This document shows, piece by piece, positions 32,260 to 37,878 of a stretch of DNA of 37,878 bases. The notes beneath the pieces were generated by a model. It saw nothing but the letters and a program-made list of their open reading frames with translations, made no database searches and was not told the DNA's origin. A program made the position numbers and the translations under genes. Each line of letters opens with the position of its first letter. Positions within the stretch are counted from its first letter, which is position 1. Origin of the DNA: Ruminococcus sp. (GTDB taxonomy: Bacteria > Bacillota > Clostridia > Oscillospirales > Acutalibacteraceae); assembly GCA_017404145.1 (NCBI GenBank), contig JAFRCW010000056.1, positions 1 to 37,878 of the forward strand. The letters run 5' to 3'.

Positions 32260-33027
32260 TCAAGCTCGCTCGCAGACTACCTCGTACCGAGACTTTCCCA
32301 TTCTCGCACAGGTGATCAGGGTGAGCAGATCTTTTCCTTTTACGATATAAATATCGTTTGTTTCTGTCGCTGTGATTTCTTTCTTTGAGATCACACGGTA
32401 ATCGAGCGTATCAAAGTAGGTCGTCACGCTGACGGTATCGCCGATATTAAGGCTCGGTATATAGTCAAATACGACCATTCCGAAATATCCCGTATGACCG
32501 GCAATGACGGTATTTGTGCTTTCTCCGCCCAGCGGCAGCGAGGTATTCATCAGATGGGAACCGCCCCACGCCATATTCCCGTCGCTTGCTCCTAAGTAGA
32601 TCGGAACATTCAGACCGATAGCCGGAGCGTTGATATATCCGTAAACTCCGTCATAAATACCGTAGTCGGTCAGATCCAACGCCGCGTTAGAAAAGTCAAC
32701 GTCGAGATCCTGTCTGTCCTTCAGGGCTTCATTGTAGGCAACACTGTCCTCATAGAGCCTGTCTAAGTCCTTTTGAAACACAACAGGATAGTCGGATACG
32801 ATCTCACCGTTATCGTCGATCAGATAGCCGTCCTCGTTGATCACACCGTCCTCAATCGCTTCTTCACGGTCGCCGTTCTGAACGTCGTCGGTAATCTCGT
32901 CAAACTGTTCGATGATTTCATCATTCTTTTTCTGTATTACTTGCTTTGACACATTCGGATACGCGAACAGCAAAAGACTGACCGTTACTAAGATCAAGGC
33001 GACGACCGCTAATACTTTATATCTCAT
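32260..33027 (-). CDS. Sortase (class C-like), second
   Basis: A 255-aa membrane-anchored transpeptidase. One N-terminal membrane segment (about 5-25) is followed by an acidic 90-residue region and the sortase barrel: the catalytic His in VIAGHTGYFG, Cys in TLITCARMG and Arg in SRYEVV. No C-terminal membrane segment is seen, unlike the neighbouring sortase. It overlaps that sortase by 11 bases. In such clusters one sortase polymerises pilins and the other attaches the base or an ancillary subunit; which does which here is not decided by sequence. The acidic insert (DEITDDVQNGDREEAIEDG) before the barrel is unusual. Confidence 0.9.
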   Translation of the reverse strand: MRYKVLAVVALILVTVSLLLFAYPNVSKQVIQKKNDEIIEQFDEITDDVQNGDREEAIEDGVINEDGYLIDDNGEIVSDYPVVFQKDLDRLYEDSVAYNEALKDRQDLDVDFSNAALDLTDYGIYDGVYGYINAPAIGLNVPIYLGASDGNMAWGGSHLMNTSLPLGGESTNTVIAGHTGYFGMVVFDYIPSLNIGDTVSVTTYFDTLDYRVISKKEITATETNDIYIVKGKDLLTLITCARMGKSRYEVVCERA

Positions 33028-33859
33028 GCTTCATTTTCCTTCTTCTCCTTTTTACAGCCCTTTTTATCAATATCATTCCCGTCACTGCAACGATCCCGAT
33101 CAGCGCCACGCTGAGACCGGGAGTGACCGGAACCGTATGCGGTTCTTCGATAACCGTCATTTCAACTCTCGGTGTATCGTCACGCTCTCCCGTGACAAGC
33201 AGCCGGTGTGAATTGACAGAATAAGGCGTACAGGTCACCAGCGTTATCAGATCCTTGTCTTTTTCGGGTACAAGGTATTCGGTTTCGTCAGGCAGGACGA
33301 CATTGACGTCAATCACTCTGTAATATAAAGTGTCCCCGAGGACGGTGACAGAAAACTCATTACCGATCTCAACTTCAGAAAGCCTGTCAAAAAAGATCTT
33401 GCCGGGAAAGGCCGTATGTGCCGAAATAACAGAACGGGTAGAACTGCCGCCGATCGGAAATGCGGTACCCGCTAAGTGAACAGCGCCTTTACTGAGCATA
33501 TCTTCGCTGCTGCCATGATAGATAGGCAGTCGGCAATCAATCGACGGAATGTTGATCGTGCCGATCTGTCCGTTTTCCGTGATGTTCAGAATATTGTTGT
33601 ATCTTTCGTCGCCCTCAAAAGCCTCGGAGGAAAAGCTGTCAGAGACAACTTCATTCAAGCCACGATTATATTCCTCCGCTTCTGCGAGCAGCGCCGCCTT
33701 ATCCTCAACGGATAAGGTGTCTACAGTGTCGTTGTACTGCATGATCGCGCTCTCGGACAACATTTCGTTGATCCACTGCGAAACAGTCGGATATAGAAAG
33801 ATACCTACGGCAGCTATCAGGATGATGGTAGCCAATATCGGTAAAATTTTGTTCTTCAT
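33017..33859 (-). CDS. Class C sortase (pilin polymerase)
   Basis: A 280-aa sortase. It has an N-terminal membrane segment (about 5-25), the sortase barrel with His in VISAHTAFPG, Cys in TLVTCTPY and Arg in NSHRLLVTG, and a C-terminal membrane segment (about 245-265) with a basic tail. TLVTCTPYSVNSHR and the second membrane segment are hallmarks of class C, the pilus polymerases that join LPxTG subunits through a Lys side chain. It starts 27 bases after the pilin stop and overlaps the next sortase, which fits one pilus operon. Confidence 0.93.
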   Translation of the reverse strand: MKNKILPILATIILIAAVGIFLYPTVSQWINEMLSESAIMQYNDTVDTLSVEDKAALLAEAEEYNRGLNEVVSDSFSSEAFEGDERYNNILNITENGQIGTINIPSIDCRLPIYHGSSEDMLSKGAVHLAGTAFPIGGSSTRSVISAHTAFPGKIFFDRLSEVEIGNEFSVTVLGDTLYYRVIDVNVVLPDETEYLVPEKDKDLITLVTCTPYSVNSHRLLVTGERDDTPRVEMTVIEEPHTVPVTPGLSVALIGIVAVTGMILIKRAVKRRRRKMKHEI

Positions 33860-33886
33860 AAGTCACCGCCCCGGGTTAGAAAGGAG

Positions 33887-35419
33887 TTAGGCCGCCTTAT
33901 CAGCGGTATGCTTCTTCTTTTTCTTTGCCACGAAGAAGAAAATCACACCGCCCGCGACCGCAAGGGTAATAGCGATAGAATAGATGATCAGGTTGCCCTG
34001 TCCGCCGGTCTGCGGCAGAACGGTCTTGGAATCCTTGACGTCAACGGTAGAGAGTCCGAGACTCGGACCGCTCACGATATATGTACCGTTGTTGGGAGTA
34101 TCGCCGTAGGTAACCTTGATCTCAACAGGAATGACGTCGGTATAACGGTTGAAGCCGGTCGGCGCCTTTGTCTCCTTTATGAAATACTTACCGCTTTCAA
34201 GCAGCATTTCCTCGTTGTTGGTGTTGTAGAAGGTGCAGATACCGTCGTTGTCGGAGGTTCCGGCTGCGAGGGCGTTGCTCTCAGCCTTCGCGTCAGTCTC
34301 GGTCTTATAAACTGCAAACTCAGCGCCCGAGAGAGTATTGCCTTCCTCGTCAAACTTATGAACCTGAATGTGAAAGGTATAGACGTAGACCTTGTTGCCG
34401 TCTACTTCGCCTTTGACATCGTTTTTATTGGTATAGACGAGCTTGACCGCCTCGTTCGGGTTACCGATCGGCTCGGTAGTGGCGTACTTGTTCAGAACAG
34501 CGGAGAACTTAACGGATACATGATCGGCAGCATAAAAGTCGGCTTTCTGCAAATAGGCCTTTTTCAGAGAAACGGTGAAGGTGGTGTCTCTGCCGGCTTC
34601 GGCAGTTACGGATACGGTATAGTCGGAGGCCGCAAGCTCGGAAAGCGTCTCACCCTCAGAATCCTCGAGGGACAGATCAAAGCTGTTTTTGTTGAGCGTC
34701 AAGCCCTTGCTCATAATATCGGAAATGACATAGCTGTTCAGTTTGAAGTCCAGAACGTCAACATCACTGACAGCGCCGACGATGGAGCTTTCGATTTCAA
34801 ATTCAACGGTATCGCCGATGGATACGTCGGTGAAGTTTACATTATCACGGGTAGAATTGGTGATCTCCTTATGAATCTCAGGAGGCGTATCGTCTACCTT
34901 TTCAGCCAGATTGATATTATCGAGCGTATATACCCAGCCGTTCTCTGCGGTATAGTACGGAAGCGCAAACGCGGAGTTGGTAACCTTCTTGACATCTGCG
35001 GGATAGTTGGTAGCCCTCACATAATAGATACCCTGAGCAAGATTGTTAAAAGTCTTGGTCGCCCCGTCGGAATCGACCTTGTAGGTGCCGACGATAGAAG
35101 CGCCGGTCAGCGCAGTATCCTTGTCAAGGGCGTTCAGGATCTTCGCTCTGTTGGCGTCATCAAGATTGCCGTCCGCGACAGCCGCCTTGACCGCTGCATT
35201 GTTGACCTTGACGTCGTACTGAACGGAATACGGAGTGGTCGATGTTTTGAGGTCGGCGATCTTATAAACCGAGAACTCATAGCCGGGCTTGGTACATTCG
35301 ACCGTAAAGCCGACTTTCTGCGTGGCCGTCAGCGCGGCGTTTGCAGCAGATACATAGGGAACGGAGATCGCAATCACCATGATGACCGCGAATAATATCG
35401 TGAATATTCTCTTTTTCAT
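33887..35419 (-). CDS. LPQTG major pilin, isopeptide-forming
   Basis: A 510-aa surface protein. A signal peptide (about 1-28, ending AANA) leads to an N-terminal domain (30-150), a second domain from about 170 that begins TPPEIHKEITNS (its Lys is a candidate linkage or isopeptide residue), and a SpaA/Cna-B-like domain (about 340-450) with the E-box FIKETKAPTGF. The C-terminus is a complete sorting signal: LPQTGG at 468-473, a membrane helix and a Lys-rich tail. It should be the shaft subunit joined by the class C sortase and anchored to peptidoglycan. Its ATG overlaps the stop of the upstream adhesin gene (ATGA), so the two are translationally coupled. Confidence 0.92.
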   Translation of the reverse strand: MKKRIFTILFAVIMVIAISVPYVSAANAALTATQKVGFTVECTKPGYEFSVYKIADLKTSTTPYSVQYDVKVNNAAVKAAVADGNLDDANRAKILNALDKDTALTGASIVGTYKVDSDGATKTFNNLAQGIYYVRATNYPADVKKVTNSAFALPYYTAENGWVYTLDNINLAEKVDDTPPEIHKEITNSTRDNVNFTDVSIGDTVEFEIESSIVGAVSDVDVLDFKLNSYVISDIMSKGLTLNKNSFDLSLEDSEGETLSELAASDYTVSVTAEAGRDTTFTVSLKKAYLQKADFYAADHVSVKFSAVLNKYATTEPIGNPNEAVKLVYTNKNDVKGEVDGNKVYVYTFHIQVHKFDEEGNTLSGAEFAVYKTETDAKAESNALAAGTSDNDGICTFYNTNNEEMLLESGKYFIKETKAPTGFNRYTDVIPVEIKVTYGDTPNNGTYIVSGPSLGLSTVDVKDSKTVLPQTGGQGNLIIYSIAITLAVAGGVIFFFVAKKKKKHTADKAA

Positions 35420-37878
35420 TGGTTTTCAACCTTTCTTTTTGATTTGTTAGGTAAGGTACAAAGAAGTATTGCGGCTAATACGGCAAGCATAGCCGAAGCA
35501 AAGCCAAATATGCCGTTGCCAATACCGCCTGTTTCGGGCATGACCGCTTTTGCGTTCTCAACGTCGAGCGAGACATTAAGAGAGGCGTCGTTATCGCCGT
35601 CGATCTCAAAGCTCAGTTTTTCTCCGTAAGGGATGAATCCGATCGCGGTCTTACTTTCCTCAAAATAGTATTTACCGACAGGCAGATTCTCGACGATGAT
35701 CTGACCGTTCTCGTTGGTGGTATATACCGCGTCGTCCTCATTCTCCGACAGATCGTAGAACTTGTACTTTGTTCCGTTAGAGGATGATTTGACAGGCTTG
35801 CCGCTTTCGGTAAACAGCTTGAAGGTGACGCCCTGCATAGGCTCGCCCTTGCCGTCCGTCTTATTGAGCGTGACAGATCCGGCGTTCAGCTTGTTCTTCA
35901 TATTGAAGCCGTCAACTTTGAGCATGTAGCCGGGTACAGGTTCTTCCGTAACGGTATAGGTATATTTCTTGCCGCCGTCGTGATACTTATAGAGATTCGT
36001 AAATTCATACGACCAATCTTCGTTCTCCGAGGTCGTTATCTCGTCGAGCTTTACGCCGTCGCGGTTCAGAATGACCTTGATCTGCTTCGGGCGATAGCCC
36101 ATGAGATCGTTATAGTCGTCCCATGACTTTGTACCGCTTACCGTGACCTTCTCAGGCGTATAGTGGTTGGTAAAGTCACAGATCAGATGGTTGTCGTCAT
36201 CGGGATCAGCGTCTACACCGGAGGATTCGCTTTCGTAATATTGCACAGCGCCCTCTTTGACTTCATAGCGGTAGAAATAGATGTGTTCGTCAAGGGACAG
36301 ATCGGCATAGCCCTTCGGAAGATCGGCAAACTCGTATTTCCAGCCGGTTTCCTCGGACATAGTAGCTGAATCGATCAGCTCGTCGTCGCGGTACAGCTCG
36401 ACCGTGATACTTTTAGGACGCTTGCCGTCGCGGTTATCATCATCATCCCAGGTCTTTTCGCCGGAAAAAGAGACACGCTGGATCTCATGCTCGGTAGAAA
36501 TGGGAAGATTATACTGCGTGACATTCTCTGCACAGTCCTTCGTGATCTGACGGTAATATACCGTCTCGTCAAGATAGAAGTCATCGGGGGCTTTTGTTTC
36601 CTGAATGGTCAGCGTACCAAACGGAAGGACATAATTACCGTCGGCGTCTTTATACAGCGCGTCGCCGTAAACATAGTGCTCGCTGTCATACTTACAGAGA
36701 TTGTTTTCATCGGTCACCAGCACCCATGTACGGGTAGGCGTCGCTTCGCTGACCTGATCCTCGTCGATATGATCGGCATAGTATTTGAAAGTGTACTCCG
36801 CGCCGGACATATCTGTATCCGCGTCCGCTCCGGTATCGGCGTTCATCTTTTGAAGCAGCACAGAAAGATTTGCAACAATGGGCTTGTCCTCAAATTCGAC
36901 CTCGTATGCTTCATCCTGCGCCGTGTCGATCACCAGTTCTTTGATTTCATCGGAGCGCTCAAAATTCTCGGGTGCCTTTGTCTCCTTAACATAGAAGGTC
37001 CCGAGCTCAATGTCGCTGACAAGAGCTACGCCGTTTTCGTCGGTTGTGACCGTTGTATAAGCATTGGTTTCCTGCTCGGCGTCCGCCTGTGTCTTATAGA
37101 AGGTGAACTCCGCGCCCTCAAAGGAATACAGCGGATTGCCGTCTGTAAACTCCGGCCAAGAGGTTTTCTTGATGACCTTTGCGCTCGATGATCCCTCCGG
37201 CTCGTCCTTAACATTCAGCACCTTCAAATGATTTTTGTCATTGTCAAAGGTGAATGTCATCGTATAGACGGTATTATCCATCTTGTACTTGCACCCGGCA
37301 GGGATGACGGACTCTTTTACATAGTAAGTACCGGGAACCAAATTGCGGAGCGTCGCGCGGCTGCCTTCTGCGGTATAACCGACGCCGTTCTCGTCAAGCT
37401 GAACATAACCGATATAGTTGCTCCCGCTGGGTGAAAAGTCTGTTTTACTTTTTGAAAAGGAGTATCTGATACCCTCCATCGAATAATCGGGATTGCCGTT
37501 AGTGATCTCCGGTCGGGTTGACGCCTTGACAATCTTGCCGTAACAGGTTTTCGGCGTATCGGACACACGCAGCACCAGCGGCGCGGTCGTCGTATGATTC
37601 TTCGTGACCGTCACCGTGTAAACGGTATCGTTCTTCTCATAGCTGCTCCCACTCGGCACATATCCCTCTTTGACATAGTAGGTGCCGGGCGGTAAGAAAC
37701 GCAGCGTCGCGCGGCTGCCGTCCTTAGAGTGACCTTCGCCGGCGGCGTTCAATCGGATATACCCGAGATAGTTGGAGCCGCTTGTGTTAAAGTCAGTTTT
37801 GCTTTTCGACACATAATACTCGATATTTGCAAACGAATAACTTGAATTACCGTTTGTGATCGAGGTATCGGTCGATGA
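35416..37878 (-). CDS. Large SpaA/Cna-B repeat adhesin or ancillary pilin, 5' end outside window
   Basis: At least 820 aa; the frame is open to the window edge, so the N-terminus and signal peptide are missing. An in-frame GTG at 37812 is not the start, since the upstream codons continue the same repeat (ITNGNSSYSF matching ITNGNPDYSM). Three SpaA-type repeats occur at about 37878-37521, 37520-37159 and 37158-36890; the first two share SKSKTDF, SGSNY, GSRATLR and PGTYYVKE. A fourth SpaA-like domain, two Cna-B domains (GEKTWDDDDNRDGKRPKSI and GTKSWDDYNDLMGYRPKQI) and a last SpaA domain follow. It ends with a sorting signal MPETGG, a membrane helix and a basic tail. It is probably the tip or accessory pilin. 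Confidence 0.9.
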   Translation of the reverse strand, partial: SSTDTSITNGNSSYSFANIEYYVSKSKTDFNTSGSNYLGYIRLNAAGEGHSKDGSRATLRFLPPGTYYVKEGYVPSGSSYEKNDTVYTVTVTKNHTTTAPLVLRVSDTPKTCYGKIVKASTRPEITNGNPDYSMEGIRYSFSKSKTDFSPSGSNYIGYVQLDENGVGYTAEGSRATLRNLVPGTYYVKESVIPAGCKYKMDNTVYTMTFTFDNDKNHLKVLNVKDEPEGSSSAKVIKKTSWPEFTDGNPLYSFEGAEFTFYKTQADAEQETNAYTTVTTDENGVALVSDIELGTFYVKETKAPENFERSDEIKELVIDTAQDEAYEVEFEDKPIVANLSVLLQKMNADTGADADTDMSGAEYTFKYYADHIDEDQVSEATPTRTWVLVTDENNLCKYDSEHYVYGDALYKDADGNYVLPFGTLTIQETKAPDDFYLDETVYYRQITKDCAENVTQYNLPISTEHEIQRVSFSGEKTWDDDDNRDGKRPKSITVELYRDDELIDSATMSEETGWKYEFADLPKGYADLSLDEHIYFYRYEVKEGAVQYYESESSGVDADPDDDNHLICDFTNHYTPEKVTVSGTKSWDDYNDLMGYRPKQIKVILNRDGVKLDEITTSENEDWSYEFTNLYKYHDGGKKYTYTVTEEPVPGYMLKVDGFNMKNKLNAGSVTLNKTDGKGEPMQGVTFKLFTESGKPVKSSSNGTKYKFYDLSENEDDAVYTTNENGQIIVENLPVGKYYFEESKTAIGFIPYGEKLSFEIDGDNDASLNVSLDVENAKAVMPETGGIGNGIFGFASAMLAVLAAILLCTLPNKSKRKVENQ

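Larger units (their letters stand above)
26700..37878 (-). mobile_element. Large-serine-recombinase element carrying or adjoining a pilus locus (right end outside window)
   Basis: Everything from the integrase break to the window end is on the minus strand: three serine recombinases at the terminus, two small element proteins, two sortases and two LPxTG proteins. Serine recombinases at one end of an insertion are typical. Whether the pilus genes are inside the element or are its chromosomal neighbours cannot be decided without the other end. Confidence 0.55.

Noticed and set aside
33908..35395. 495-codon plus-strand frame opposite the pilin
   Set aside because: It is a shadow of the pilin gene: no ribosome site, no recognisable domain, and the minus strand encodes a complete LPQTG pilin with signal peptide.
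36890..37878. CRISPR-like array from repeated DNA at the window end
   Set aside because: The repeats are long, imperfect protein-domain repeats in an open reading frame, not short identical repeats with spacers. No CRISPR array or cas gene was seen anywhere.

Overview
The window looks like a chromosome segment of a Gram-positive, anaerobic gut Firmicute of the Ruminococcus / Oscillospiraceae type. The main evidence is a secreted GH13 alpha-amylase carrying a type I dockerin and Thr/Pro linkers, which fits starch-degrading, amylosome-forming ruminococci. AGGAGG-type ribosome sites, LPxTG/sortase surface proteins and large serine recombinases agree with this. The species cannot be fixed from sequence alone.

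Region 1 (1-13.9 kb) looks like ordinary chromosome: an unknown 169-aa protein, a MerR-type membrane/zinc-ribbon regulator, the dockerin amylase, a hybrid histidine kinase with two receivers, acylphosphatase, an XRE/zinc-ribbon regulator, an aldo/keto reductase, a VanY-like lipoprotein carboxypeptidase, and an acyltransferase + zinc-ribbon membrane protein pair. Most units have a recognisable promoter and hairpin terminator.

Region 2 (13.9-22 kb) is a patchwork accessory island. It opens with a non-coding block holding three sequences related to a tRNA-Pro 3' end and nested inverted repeats. A GIY-YIG nuclease-like gene reads into one of these copies. Next come an AAA ATPase (DUF4143 type), a DNA methyltransferase overlapping a DGQHR/DndB-like gene with a possible nuclease domain, a small convergent gene, a MazG-like pyrophosphohydrolase and a nuclease-helicase fusion. 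This is defence-island content, and the methyltransferase/DGQHR part is visibly more AT-rich than the helicase part.

Region 3 (22-26.7 kb) is a remnant of an integrative element: two small cargo proteins, a Fic protein, an excisionase, a winged-helix protein and a tyrosine integrase. The integrase stops at its HDLRH motif, so the catalytic tyrosine is lost. Two genes here share a nearly identical 22-nt leader.

Region 4 (26.7 kb to the end, all minus strand) begins exactly where the integrase breaks. It holds three tandem large serine recombinases, two small mobile-element proteins, two sortases, an LPQTG major pilin and a large repeat-rich MPETGG adhesin that runs off the window. The simplest reading is that a serine-recombinase element carrying or abutting a sortase-assembled pilus locus inserted into the integrase of an older element; its far end is outside the window.
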